A DNA stretch of 64,000 nt from Prorocentrum cordatum (GCA_963575745.1 CAUYUJ010016497.1:1-64000); one strand, 5' to 3'; numbered from the stretch's first letter, positions 21,143 to 32,830 are shown. Notes: generated from the sequence alone by a model not told the origin. Program-made: numbers and translations.

Positions 21143-21192
21143 CATATATATATATATATATATACATACATACATGCATACATACATACATA
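21143..21192. repeat. TATA/CATA microsatellite
   Basis: An AT then CATA tract of ~50 bp. It lies 3' of the decayed LINE-E coding sequence and could mark the element's 3' end. Confidence 0.8.
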
Positions 21193-21659
21193 TGCTGGAA
21201 ATGTGTAGACTTTCTTCGCGAGGCCCTCGATGACGCAGACGAACGGAAGGGGTCTCCAGGGTCGCCGTCGGGATCTCCAGGAGGCTCGCCAGCAAGAAGG
21301 CGCCGTGCGCGTTCGAGAGGGGCCCAATACTGCGACGCGCGCGCCTGGCGGAGGGGCCGAAACTCGCATTCTGGAAGGCCCCCCGGGCTTCGGGCGTCTG
21401 AACTAGCTCCTTAACGTTCGAAAGGATGCCTCAGAGCACGTCTATGTCGTCGGCGACGGGGGCTTCGGAGGCACTCTGGGAATCTGCTCGTTGCAGGAAG
21501 GTCCAGGGGCGCACCGTGGCCTTGGAGCTCAGGGGCCCATCGGCTGACAACGCAGGAGCAACAGCGAGGGGGGGGCCTGGGCCGATATCGGGTTTTCGAT
21601 TGCGCGGCGGCAGGAAAAAAAAACAGCAGGAAATTGATCGCGACGCTGCGCTTCATTCC

Positions 21660-24480
21660 TCAGGGCTTGCCACCGCTGCAGTCTGCGCGCGCGTGGCTCA
21701 AGAGCGGCGGGGGCGATCCCCCCGTGAAAATCTCCCGCGCCGACCATGAACGATGGGTGATGGCGGAGTCGACTGAGTGGGCTGCGCCGAGCATCGCGCG
21801 GCGCATCTTTTCTGCAAGGCTCGCAACGCTTCGCGCAGTCTCTACGCGCGAGGGGCGCGGGGCTTCCAGGCCAGGCCGCGCTCTGCCCGCGGTGTTCGCG
21901 AGGAAGATGAATATTTTGAAGCGTCTGGGAATAGGTGATGTCCAAATGCGACTACGCCTGGTCCAGCCGATGTTGCGCGCGCGAATGCGCTGCTCGACCT
22001 CCCGCGCGTTGTAGCCAGCGTGGATGTAGAAGCCCAGACGAATAAAGTTGGTCATGCTTATGCCGCCGAGCTCATGTTCAGCTCGCTTACTGGCGGCGTC
22101 GGTTAACAGGTGGGCCATGGTTATCCTGTCTGGCGACGTTCTGCGCGCAGTCGCCCTTCGCGAGCCTGGCGTCCAGGATGGGCGCGTCGACGCAGTCCAT
22201 CGCCGGCGCTTGCCGTTGCGTGCCGTCGGGGGGGGGGGGGGGCCGGTCTTGGTTGTGCATCTGGCCTGTGAACGGGCCGAGCGCTAAGTCCGTCGCCGAT
22301 GATGCCGGTGAGCTCGCTGCCCCATTCCGCGATGAGCGGGCGAGGGGGCCCCGTGGAAAGTTCCGCCCCGCTGCTGGCTGGCGCCCGCGCGACGGCCGCT
22401 CTTCAGATGCAGGGCGATCATCTGCTTGCAGGCGTAGGTGCGAATAGTAGCCTTCTCCCGATGTTGAATTAGCATGCCTTGCGCATCACCAGATCGAACT
22501 TGATGTGCTGCGCACATTCGTTCGGTGTCCCGCGCCGAGAGCGCCCCTCATGTCGTCGCCCTCCACGACGCAGGGGGCGCGGGCCTTGCGAGGCACGCAG
22601 ATGGCGACGCGGGCAAGTTGCATAATGCCTTCCCGCTGGCGCGCTCGGATGCCACCGCAAGCCCAATGAGGCGAGCTGCGAGCGCTGCCGAACTCGACCA
22701 GTCCGCTTCGTCGGTAGAGCCGCCAGAAATTGCAGAAGACGCGCGGCATTCTGGGGCGGTCGTTCACATTGCGAACGGGGTCGCGACTAGGCCCATTGCC
22801 CTTCTCGCCGGTGGCCACCGTCTGGCCAGCGCATGATTGCGCAGGTCCCGCGGCTGAATCACGTGCGCGGGCGAGAAGGTGGATGGACGTGATCACTGGG
22901 GCCTGACAGTGGTCGCGGTCGATGTTGACTTGGCGTCGATCAGGCGGCCAAAGACGGCGTCAAGCTGTCTGGTTGTCCTCGTCATCCGCTCGGGCTCGGA
23001 TTCGCGTCCAAGTCCAGGGGGCAGTAGATGCATCGAATACTCGTCGTCCGCGGTGGCGCAACCGAGCCCGCTTCGCAGCAATCCAGGCCGGTCGAGGTAG
23101 GTCGGGCAAAGCGCCATGGCGGCGAGCCCGGTGGACCAGATTCACGTGGGCGAGAACTTGCGGTCCTTCTTGGCCAGGAGGCGCTTGGCCATGTAATCGA
23201 AATCCTCGGCGGCGGTGAGCAAGACGTCGCGGGTCGGGCCCGCTCCGCGCTCGCCCGGAAGTGTCAAGTCGCGGTCGTTGCGGCGGTAGAGCTGGTCGAT
23301 AGCGGCGGCGCTGTCGAAGTAGATGCTGACGTGCGCGGGCTCGGCTGCGAGCCGTCATCGGCGCCGCCTCTGCCGAGTGCTGCCGCGTGGTGGGAGGCAG
23401 CGGGTCTCGCGCTGGGGAAGGCGAGGAAGGTGCGCTTCTTGGGGCCCGCTCATGTGCCAACTTGGAGTCGGGCGAGTTCAACTACTCAGGAAAGGTCGCG
23501 CTGTCGTCAGTAGATTGGTTTCGCCAGGCTTGCTCCGATTGTGCATGTTCGCGGAGCTGTCTTGATATGCGCTTGAGATGGTCCTCGTCCGCGGCAGTCC
23601 CTCGTTCGCCTAGCATTGCCCGTTCGCGGAGTAGCTCGTGACGTTCAGCTTTGACGTCCTTGAGCCAGCTGGGTCTGCCTTCGCGTCGGGAATACAGCGT
23701 GTCGGTTCGGTAATTGATTGTTGCGTAATGCGCGTAGTTGGCGTCGACATTGGTAGAGTCTTTGATGAAAGTCATGCAGAAAATCTGGTTTGCAGTAGCC
23801 AGCCTGCAGTCCAGCAGCGATTAATGCCCAATCCCATCGAAGAGCATAGGGATCAGCATCGGAATGTGGTCCTTCATGTGTAGCAGAACCCGTAGTCGTT
23901 GATGCGGTACGTCTCCTGCATGGCTTAATATTACTGATGATGGTTGAAACGTCCGTCGGGCCGATCCAGTAGCCCATCCTGTTCTGAACACTGCCGTTGC
24001 CGACGAATGTCGAACATGTGCCCCAGAAGCTGTTGAACGTGGGAAACGAGTTCGCGAAGACGGACTCGTGTACGAATGCACCCACCGTTGTCCCTAGGAC
24101 TGTTTGCGTGGGTGCGACGCTCTCATCCGTTCTCATGCTTCGGTGGCGTTTGCCGAGTGCTTGGTTGAGGTCGCCGAAGAATAGAAGGTATCTCATGTGC
24201 AGGGCATGATTTATTTTCTGGCGCAATCCATTGCCACAGCCGCGTGCAGGTACTCACCGTCTGTGTGTGAGCTTGCTGGTGACGGGCGGGAAGTCGCCGT
24301 CGATACGTCGTACTCGCATTTTGCCTCGAACGTATCAACTGAACCTCCGCGTCCTTGTACTGATTGGGGGGAAGACAAACCATGCACCAGATGGCGAAAC
24401 CGAAAACCATCGTCGTGGTATGGTAATCGCGCGCCCGAATGGTGCGGTAACCTATGGCGCCCGTTTCCAGCCCCAATTCA
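21660..24480 (-). mobile_element. Decayed LINE (LINE-E): endonuclease to RT
   Basis: Pieces of one non-LTR retrotransposon ORF2 in at least four frames on the minus strand. Around 24190-23900, YLLFFGDLNQALG matches the GDxN motif of APE-type endonuclease, and STFVGNGSVQNRMGYWIGP matches the TF.G..RxDY region. LHMKDHIPML near 23860 resembles the SDH/DHxP motif. 23770-23480 is the charged helical linker to RT (WLKDVKAERHELLRERAML). 22120-21700 resembles the RT thumb/connection (RLGFYIHAGYNAREVEQRI, then W..RSRIW and RRFKIFIFLAN). The catalytic RT core in between is too damaged to read. It appears to differ from LINE-A and LINE-B. Confidence 0.6.
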
Positions 24481-24964
24481 CCCAGAAATGAAATTCGATT
24501 TGCTCATTGTGGTGCGCGAAGGTACTGACCTGTCTTACGTGTGACCCAGGAAACAAGAACCCAATCGCGGATGTACGTCCATGGCGGCTGAAGAACGAAT
24601 GCGGGTTCCAGCCGACGAACTTGGCTGTCTCTTGGGGCGAGGTGTTGCTTTGCTGCGCGTTGTCCTCCGCCGCGGACCTGCCCCCAATGGTCATGTTGAG
24701 CCTCGCCAGCAGCGCACACGAAGCGTTCAGCCGCTGCGGGGGGGTGCCACGGCGGGACCAATGCAACGACATGACTGGGAAAGGTTGCGGGGCGTGAGGC
24801 CGATTCTCACGGGTGGGTTCGAGCCGTCCGTGGCCTTGACCGATCGATTTGTCCAGGAGCGCGTTCCAGCCGTGGCGACAAGAAGCCAGGTAGGCCTGCA
24901 CAAAAATGCGAAACACGTCCAGCGCACCGATTCTCGATCCCCGCTCTTCGATGTTGCTCCCCGT

Positions 24965-25168
24965 GGCACGCCCAAACTGGGTGCGGACAAAGGTGCACAA
25001 TGCCCTTTGGTTGTCCAACACCAATCGCGGCCGCTATTGGGCCGACCACTCTCTGTCTCACATGGACAAAGTCTGCAGCGACACCGACAGCAAGTCCTGC
25101 TCGAAATGGGCAAGAACCGAAGTCGGTTTTCGCCCCAAGGTTTGCAATACCCATTTCAAGCGTACCAA
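24965..25168. mobile_element. Palindromic TIR element, family TIR-2, copy 3 (diverged)
   Basis: Shares order and sequence with the copies at 50668-50880 and 56904-57118. It has a left terminal repeat (CGCCCAAACTGGGT, then TGCACAATGCCC) and a central near-palindrome around CGCGGCCGCTATTGGG. A block GACAGCAAGTCCTGCTCGAA and a degenerate right terminal repeat complete it. It is the most diverged copy and lies next to a family D copy. Confidence 0.6.
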
Positions 25169-25177
25169 TCACGTCTC

Positions 25178-25415
25178 CACCCCGAGTCGTTCTCTGACGG
25201 TCCCGGGGCCCGTGGAGGGCCCCGAGAGCCCGAAAACGGCCAAAAACGTCAGGACCCCTGGCGGCGCGCGCGAGGGGGTAGAGGGATGGGGGAAGGCTTC
25301 TTAGAACGAGGGGGCTTCTTAGAAGGCGCCGGCCCAACATGCAGAAATAAGGCCCCCGCCTTCTAAGACGCAGGGGCGCCTCTAAGAAGCCTTCCCTCGG
25401 GGATGGACAGACTCC
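25178..25415 (-). repeat. Dispersed repeat family D, copy 2, with TTCTTAGAA palindromes
   Basis: Reverse-oriented relative to 17225-17350 and 27290-27512. It contains the GACCGTCAGAGAACGACTC-like core (25178-25222) and the CCCCTCGCGCGCGCCGCC block. It also has several GGCTTCTTAGAAG-type short palindromes (25298-25395). Forward translation of the core reads TPSRSLTVPGPVEGPESP. No gene is evident. Confidence 0.55.
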
Positions 25416-26111
25416 CCTTTAGTAAAACGTGGTTTAGTGAAAACGACCTGCGGCCAAAACCTGGCGGGCGCAGACCTGGAAAATAACGGCCACGGCGCCC
25501 TCTCGAGAACCGAAAACGGACAATTCACTAATCGACGTGTCACTGTCGGGGGTTCTGTCCACCCCCGATTCCCCCCTCCCCCTTCCCCGTACCCCCCTCT
25601 GCGCGCCGCCAAGCCACGAGAGGCCGAAAACGGACACAGACCTCAGGACCCGCTTCCCTCAGGACCCGCCTCCCCCATGGCGACAGCATCCCCTGCTCGG
25701 TACACGTCTGGGGCTTCTTGCGCGGCAGGGGTCCGGCGGTCTGCTCGGCTCCTGCTCGGAGGCTCGCTCGGTTCCTGCTCGGAGGTCTATTCTGAAGTTC
25801 GTCGGTTCGCTGTACTTCGCGGCGTTCCCCCCCCGCATCTTGAGCAGGGACCGACCGTCCCAGCATTCCTGTAGGCCTGCCACGACATGTTCTTAGAACC
25901 CAGAAATGTTAAAATAACAAAACAAAGTTCTTATAACATAAACCCGATGTGTTAAAACACGACAGACCCAGCCAGAAATGTTCCAAGAACACTTCGTGGA
26001 GACCACAAAAGGTTCTGAGAACATTGCTTGGTAGGCCTCTAGGCACGCCAGGACGCTTCGCCACTGCTTGAGCATCGCCGCCCCCAGATGCGCGGCCGCC
26101 TCCTCCCGGCA
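25416..26111. other. No confident gene; TTCTTAGAACCC-like palindromes
   Basis: 25416-25870 is G+C-rich without recognised content. 25885-26030 is AT-richer, with short palindromes such as GTTCTTAGAACCCAGAAATG and repeats of GAACATT/AATGTTC, reminiscent of the array at 50880-51310. On the minus strand 26095-26020 reads as a helical segment (LGAAMLKQWRSVLACLEAY). Confidence 0.4.
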
Positions 26112-26249
26112 GTCAGGAGGGAACAGAACACACAGACACAATGAATCGTCGATTCCCGGGAAAAAAAGCGGAAATCAAAAAATAGGTGAAAATATTGGGA
26201 ACCCTGTTTATTCGTGTATCTATTTTTTGTGTGTCCTTGGGCCCCTTGA
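26112..26249 (-). repeat. Dispersed repeat family C, copy 1
   Basis: About 140 bp. In this orientation it starts GGGGCCCAAGGACACACA, continues with CAGGGTTCCCAATATTTTC, then GGGAATCGACGAT and TGTGTCTGTGTG, and ends CCCTCCTGA. Two further copies on the plus strand are at 56496-56662 and 61019-61177. The minus-strand sequence on both sides reads as short helical peptides (upstream LLRRAVDARAAIEGLQDGLP), so it may interrupt a coding region. Confidence 0.75.
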
Positions 26250-27289
26250 GGCAGGCCGTCCTGGAGGCCCTCGATAGCGGCCCGGGCGTCCACGGCGCGC
26301 CTCAGCAGGTCCACGGCGGGCAGGCCCGCCGTCTGGCACTCCTCCAGGTTGGGCACCAGCACCTCCGCAAAGGGCTCTCCCCGGCGGCTCGGGGGCGCCC
26401 GCTGCCCCCCTTCTTAGTTTCCCTCGGCATTTCCTAGGGGTGGAGGGCACAGGGTGAAATCCATAATGCGGGATGACGATTCATACAAAAGTGGGAGAGA
26501 ACGATGAAACAAATAGCTTTCTGCTATTTCTGCACCATTTTCTGACTGGAGGAGAACGATAAAAAGAAATAGTTTTCCAGCTCGCGGCCGGTTTTGTCTA
26601 ATCGTCATCCCGGGCGCCGCCGCGTGAGCACGACCCCCGGTCATTTATTAATCGTCACCCTCCATCATGGGCTTGCGCACCTCGAAAATCAATCAGTCTT
26701 GTGATGCACCTTTGGCAGATTCCCTCGAAAACCCATCGGAACGGCATGTCAGACTTCACCCTTAGGCCCTCCGCCGAAAGGAACTGCTCGGCTTTCTATT
26801 CAAAAAGGTTAATAGTATTAAGCTCTGATCGAAAAGGTTAATATTATTAAGCTCTGATCGAAAAGGTTATTAATATTATTAAGAGGACCACTGAAACCTA
26901 GAATTCAAAATATTAATATTATTAAGCTCTGATCGAGCCCGCCGCCCCGTGCGCAGGATGGCCTCCGGGCGGCCACGATGCCAAGACTCGCAAAAAGTAG
27001 TCCACGACAACAGGCGCCCGCCGCGCGCCTGGAAACACCGAAGCGGAGGCCACTCGCCGTCCTCTCGGGGGGGAACGCCGAGGGGGGGATGGCAGAGGCT
27101 TTCCAAGGCAGAACATCGGCTCACGTGGCTGCCTTTCCCGGCGCCGCCGCCCGGGCTCTCCGGCAGCTCTGGGGCGCCCGCCGCCCCGGACCTCCGGCGC
27201 CTGGGGAAGACCACAGCGGAGGTCCTTCGCCGTCCTCGGCACCTGTAGACTTGGCGGCGAGCGCGGGGGGGGGAGGTGAGGAGGGGGCA
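26250..27289. other. No recognised gene
   Basis: 26250-26410 reads as a short helical peptide on the minus strand (VPNLEECQTAGLPAVDLLRR) but ends quickly. 26780-26935 has three to four copies of a short TTATTAAGCTCTGATCGA repeat. The rest is G+C-rich with chance ORFs. Confidence 0.4.
26805..26938. repeat. Short AT-rich tandem repeat
   Basis: Three to four imperfect copies of AAAAGGTTAATATTATTAAG plus CTCTGATCG, about 32-35 bp each, differing from one another by a few bases. Non-coding. Confidence 0.75.
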
Positions 27290-27512
27290 GGCCTTCTCAG
27301 GAGGCTCGGAAGTCCCCTAACCTTCCGAGAAGCTTACAACCTAGGCCTTCCCCGAAGACACAGAAAACTTCTCGGAAGGCGCGAGGGCTTCTGAGAAATC
27401 CCGCCGCCTTCTGAGAAGGCCTTCTCCTTCTCACTTCGCCCCCTCGCTCGCCGCCGACTATGGACACTCTCGGCCGGGCCCACGACCGTCAAAAAACGAC
27501 TCGGGATGAAAA
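27290..27512 (+). repeat. Dispersed repeat family D, copy 3
   Basis: Begins with a run of CTTCTCAGAAGG/CTTCCGAGAAGC-type short palindromes (27290-27425). Then come CGCCCCCTCGCTCGCCGCC and the GACCGTCAAAAAACGACTCG core (27470-27512). The minus strand of the core reads IPSRFLTVVGPAESVHSR. The order of parts matches 25415-25178 reversed. Confidence 0.6.
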
Positions 27513-28344
27513 GGCCAGTCCGAGGAGGGAGGGGGCCGAGACTTCCGGGGACCTCGCATGGGAAAGAACAGGACATCGGATCTCTGGGACAGCGGGTGCG
27601 CACGTTGAGAGATCCTGCTGTAAGGCATCTAGGGGCACACCGTTCGGTCGATTCTGGCACTCGCGGGAAGCCCACAAACTTCGGTGGGTGCCTGGGGCCG
27701 TCGCGGGACGAGACATCTTCGTGGGGCACCTGCTGGCAGGCTGGTTTCTCAGATGGTGCGCAGATGCATGGCACGTGAGCTCCGATCTGCCGAGAGCGTG
27801 TCCAAGGAGCCACCGCCCTGCCCCGAGGCACGAGATGGACACTTCTGGGGCCCCTTCGAGCTCTCTGTGCTGAGCATCGTTCACACACTCTTCAGAAAGG
27901 CCCAGGCCTCATACTGCTAGGACTCTGGGCGCTCCCAGCTCCTGGGTCGTGATGTTCCCGAGGTCTTGGGAGCGCGTTTGGGACTGCAGACTTTCAACAC
28001 AAATCGTACCCTAAGATGGCACTCTCGTGGCCGTCCTCAGGCTCTCTGTGGAGCTTCTTGTGCAGAGGCCGAAACGCGAGGAAGCACGCTAGGATCGAGA
28101 ACCCGGTTCGCTGGATGTCTGGACCTCTGGCCCGCGCGCGGGGGCGTGCCTCACACCTTTCGCCGCCGAGCGCACCCGCTCGAGCCCAGGCCTCCCTGGA
28201 GGCCGTCGCCTGCCAGCCGACGATCCCCAGAATGTGTGTTGGCGCCGACGTCTGCCCGCCCACCGAAGTCCTCCAGGCACGACGCATGCAAGCTCATCAG
28301 AAGGCCCCGACACGCTGCGCGCTGCCGGCGGAGCTCGAGGGGGG

Positions 28345-28384
<40 letters not shown>

Positions 28385-28970
28385 GGGGAGACCAAAAGGT
28401 ACCGATACTGCTACTCCCAGGACCTCTCCTGGGGAGCGCTCTGACCAGGATTTCGAGGCAAATCCAGCGGTGGCGACGAGGGCCGCCCAGGAGGCCCGAA
28501 AAAGAGGAAAACGAGGGAATTGTAGAGGCATGGATACCCTTTCCTCCTCTGACACATTGGGCTAATGCGCATCCTGATGATCATCAGAAGGCGGGGGCGA
28601 CGCTCGGGCAACGCGGGTCTGGGCCTCCGAGCCCCCCTGCCCTCCGCCCGGTCTGGTGGCCGCCTCCAGGTCCATGGCGTCGACGGCGGCCTGCAGCCTG
28701 AGCCGCTCGTCGTCGTCGTCGTCGACCGTCGTCGTCGTCGCTCGTCGTCGTGTCGTCGACGTCGTCGTCTTTTGGTGGATTTGGGGGCATCTCTGGAGGT
28801 TCCCGTCGTCACGGCTGGACGGGATTCGAAAAGCTACTTGGATGGGCCTGGGGAGGGATCCGGGTGCTATTTTGAACAGAATTTGGCTTGGGGGTGGGGC
28901 AACGATCTCGAGGTGGCCTTCTAAGAACCCAGCGCGTTGAAAAATTATGGGCGGAGAGTTGTCGACATTT
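27513..28970. other. No recognised gene; CA and CGT microsatellites
   Basis: G+C-rich sequence with a (CA)n tract at 28345-28381 and a CGT/GTC array at 28708-28770. ORFs are present on both strands, but I recognise no motif. Confidence 0.4.
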
Positions 28971-30370
28971 CGGGGTCTGGGGGCCATCTCCGAGCCCCGG
29001 GGCCGTCAAAAAGGTATCCAAGATCAGCAGAAGCCTGCCCCGTGAAAGACCGACACAGCCTCAGATAACCCGAAAACGGCCCATTAGGGCCCTAAAACGG
29101 TCCAAGAGCGCTCCGAGGGGGCCCACGATGGCTTTGAGACGGCCAAAGAAGCCCCAAAGACGGCCCCATGGGGCCCCAAGAGGTCCCCAAAGGAGGCCTC
29201 ATGAAGCAATCACTGCTGATTGTTTCAGGGCTTTTGCATGAGTTCACCTCGTTATTGCGAAGGTTTTGCGGCTAGTGCCGCCGACCCTTTAAGGGGGACG
29301 ACACGATAACGGCGGCGGCGGCGACGACGACGACACTGACGTTGGCCAGAGTCCTCAGGGATGCTTTCTGGAGTCTCTTCGGAAGGCTCTCGGGGGCCTC
29401 TGGGGAGGAGTTTGGGGGCCTCTTGGGAGCCTCTTTGAAGAGCCTCTTGGGCGCCTCTTGTACCTCATTATGTGCGCCTTCCGACCGACAGAGACGGCCC
29501 GAGGGGGGCTCCCAAGGGGGCCAGAAGACGGCCGCAGAGGGCGCCAAGACGGCACCGAGAGAGCGCCCCTGAGCAACCGAGGGGCCCACGGCGCCCCAAG
29601 AGGCCCACAAAACGGAGGGGGCCCCCAAGATGGCCAAGAAGGGCACCAAGACCCTCCTCCTCCTCCTCTTCCTCCTCCTCCTCCTCCTCCTCCTCCTCCT
29701 CCCCCTCCTCCTCCTCAAGACAATCCAAGAAGCCTCCCAAGAGGCCTCCCAAGAGGTCTCCAATACGGCCAACCAGGGCCCCAAGAGGACCCCCATAAGC
29801 GGGCTCCTCCGAGAGGCAACACCATATCGTAGTCTTATGGTTTGGGTTTTTTTCTGCGTTTTCCCTGTTTCTGTATTCCGACTGCCCCTAACGGCCCGAG
29901 GGCTGAAGGGGCGAAACGGCCCAAGAGGCCGCCAAGAGGACCCCAGGACGGTACAAGAGGGCCACCAACCAAATGTCCCAAGAGGCCCCCCAGACGGCCC
30001 GGCCAAGATTGCTTCAGGTACCACCCAGGACGGCCCAACAAAAAACAAGATGGTTCCTAGACGGTCCAATTGCTTCAAAACGGCCCAGGAGGGAACCAAG
30101 ACGGCCCGAAAGGCCCGAAGACGGTCCCAGAAGCAGCCTTAGAGGTCCCCATGACGGCCCAACAAAGCAGGCCTTGAGAAACAACATGTGTTGATGTTCT
30201 TATGGTTTTGAATGTTTCCGCGTTCTCGCGCGTTCGGCTTTCCGACAGCCCAAGACGGCCCGAGGGGCCTCCCAGGTCGCCTCAAGACGGCCCACGAGGC
30301 CGCCAAGAGGACCCCAAGGCGGACCCAGAGGGCCACGAGATGGCCCCAGATGCCCCCGAGACGGCCCCGC
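28971..30370. repeat. CAAGACGGCCC-type degenerate array with conserved leader
   Basis: Long runs of imperfect 9-12-bp steps such as CAAGAGGCCC, CAAGACGGCC and CGAGGGGGCC. The array is punctuated by a ~65-bp leader (TTATGGTTTT ... CGTTCTCG ... TTCGGCTTTCCGAC) at about 29833-29900 and 30201-30260. A family D core lies at 28971-29016 and a (TCC)n tract at 29655-29712. The same leader and array recur at 38885-39330. I regard the long ORFs here as repeat translations. Confidence 0.7.
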
Positions 30371-30578
30371 CAAGTCGGCTTAAGGCACGGCCGCCGACGG
30401 GCTACGACGGAGAAGGTGGAGGCGATGAGTGGGGGCCGTGCGAACGAGGGAGGAGCGACAGGAGCCGAGAGGCGAGTGGAGGTCGCGCGCCAATCAGCGA
30501 GAAAACAATAACGACGCACCTCCAGCCCTTATTACTATAAGCTGCCCCGTGTAGAATCGGAGGCCACTGCCCTGAGCG

Positions 30579-30623
30579 CCCCCCCCCCGCGGGGGGGGGG
30601 AGCGAACGTCCACTGGCGGACGT
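30579..30623. repeat. Two hairpins in the LINE-A 3' region
   Basis: 30579-30600 is a perfect palindrome of ten C, GC, ten G. 30606-30623 is a second hairpin with stem ACGTCC/GGACGT and a 6-nt loop. They lie just after the ORF2 stop at 30635 in element orientation and could form RNA structure recognised by the LINE reverse transcriptase. That role is an inference from other LINEs. Confidence 0.6.
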
Positions 30624-30634
30624 CCGTCACTTCT

Positions 30635-32830
30635 CTAGCGGCCTCCCTGCACAGCGAGGAGGCCGCTGTTCTCGGCGCGGCGGGTGGGGGCACGGAGCGC
30701 CGCCCGCGGCTCGTCTACGAAGTTGTGAGGCGGAAGGAGAGCTGGGGCAGAGCAGCGCATGCCTGCGCCGCCAGTGAGGTCAGGAGGCATCCTCAGGGCG
30801 TGGCGCGCGACCGTGAAGTAGTTCACGACCTTGGAGTATGTCAGCAGGCCCTCGGACGCGGCATCCCCTGTCATGTGGTAGGCGCGGCACGAGACCGCAA
30901 GGCGGGCAGCCGCACTCCTGATGCCGTTCTCCCCGTCGAAGGACTGCGCAGCACCGCCCAGGCCCAGGCGAGGAAGGAGTTCTGGTGCCAGCAGCCCAAG
31001 AGGAAGTGCCGCGTGGTGCATCAGGCGCGGGCAGCAAAGGTAGTGGTCGATGGAGTCCCTGTTGCTGCAGCCGAAGTGGCAGTCCCGCTTGGCGTGCAGC
31101 ACGTGCATCCTGTATGAGGTCGTCCAGCCGCCACTGAGGGTCTTCATCACTGCCCACAATGTGGCGGGCGGGAGCTCGGCCAAGTGGATCCTCAACCGCA
31201 ACCGGCGCTCCTTCATGTCGGTGGAGAGTGCGTTCGCGCCAGTGAGGTCGGGGTCGTCCGTCTCCATGGCGTCAGGTGGATCAGGCTCGCCAGGCGGGGC
31301 AGGGTCAGGCAGGACAGCACGGTGCGCATCGACCCAGCGTCGGCGAGCGCGGCGCTCGGCGGCCAGCTCCGCTTGGCGACGAGATTGTTCGCGTATGTCT
31401 TCAGCACGGGGGCCAGCATTGCCCAGCAAGCGGAGCTCCAGGAGGCGGCGGCCGAAGGCGCCATCCTCCCATGCCTGTCGGCGCATCGCTCTCGCGATGA
31501 AGAGCCTCTGGGCGTCGGTCTGGTACAAAAGGCGAAGTTCATCTCGAAGAAGAACGCCACCCACGTAGTTCTCGCACCAGCTCTGCCAGTCGGCCTGGTT
31601 GTCGATGCTCCGCAGGTTGAGGAAATGTCGGGGAGCCAGCGCGCGGACCATGCAACAGCTCTTCGTTGGAGGCGATCTTGCATGTCCTCCGCTTCAGCCA
31701 GGGCTTCATCGCGTGGGCGGCGGGCATGTTGGCGTCCAAAGTTGGCAGGGTACCAGGCAATGAGGCGGCGCATGATCGTGATGTGCATGGTGTCATTGTA
31801 GAGCTCCTCTTGCAGCGCGAGCTGGCACGCCTTCTGCGGGGCGCGCTTCCGCCAACGGAGCGCATCATCATCATCGCGCCCCGCGAGCCACAGGCCCCTG
31901 CGCCCATGCACGTTGGATACCCAGGTCCGTTCAGTATGGGCCGCTTGGCGGCGCGGGAGGTGTGCCAGCTGAGCAGCAAGAAGGCCTTGGCGAGCAGCAC
32001 GGCGATGCGCTTCATGAAGCGTGGTGCGGGCGCGCGACTCGTTGCCAAGCTCGCGGGCGATGCGCTTGAACGAGGAGCCCTTCCCTTCGGCAAAGAAGGT
32101 GGACATGAGGGAGCTCTTGAGCCGCTGGACGATAGACGTCGGGTCCTGCCAGCACGGTGCACTCCAACGCCCCTCGACCACGGCGCGCATGGGGAGCTCC
32201 ATCATCGCCGTCTCGTGGAGTTCGTCGTGCAAGTGCGTCCAGTTCTTGATGGTGATGTGGGCCGTGCGCCACATCGTCGCTGCGAGGGGCGTCTCGACGC
32301 CGTTCGGGGTCTCGGCGTTCGTCCACAAGGTCATGGCTTGGATGTCGGTCTTGGCGAAGCAGTTCGGGGCGGCCCTCAACAATTTGTGGATGGCTTGGAG
32401 CTCCTTGGACAGCAAGGTGGGCGGCGGCTCGTAGAGCTGGCCGACGTAGGAGAGGCAGGTGACCGCGGCGACGTTGTACAGCTTGATGCATGTTTGAAGC
32501 GGGGCGTGTGATAGCGAGAGCTTCTCAATGCGATCCCACCACTTGCTTTTTGGCGCCTTCCATTGTTCCTGAACCGCAGCGCCTGGACTGGCCACAAAAC
32601 CAAAATGTCGAGCCATAGCCGCGACTTTGAAGTTCTGCCAAGGTGGGTGGATCTCGGTCAAGTAGGCGCGGATCTCCTGGCGCAGCGGCTCAGTGGGGAG
32701 GGTCCAGGTGGGGACGGTGATGCACTTCTTCGCTTGGAGCTTCAGGCCCGCGAGAGTTTCAGCAGCGACAAAGTGGGGTACCAGTCGCTCGAGGTCTCGA
32801 AGGCGGGCAAGTATGATGCCGAGGTCGTCT
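30635..32830 (-). pseudogene. LINE-A ORF2, 3' half: RT thumb and C-terminal domain
   Basis: Continues the reverse transcriptase after its catalytic Asp pair (ADDLGIILARL at about 32829-32800). It then reads through AETLAGLKLQAKK, HFGFVASPGAAVQEQWKAP and IKLYNVAAVTCLSYVGQLYE, the usual thumb region of this LINE type. A second frame (from about 31650) carries on with FLNLRSIDNQADWQSWCENY, a long charged linker and a C-terminal zinc-finger-like motif (DCHFGCSNRDSIDHYLCCP). The two halves overlap in different frames around 31570-31650, so at least one shift is present. It ends with a stop at 30635. Confidence 0.82.

Noticed and set aside
24807-24830. tRNA B-box-like GGTTCGAGCC
   Set aside because: No matching A box or cloverleaf arms nearby.
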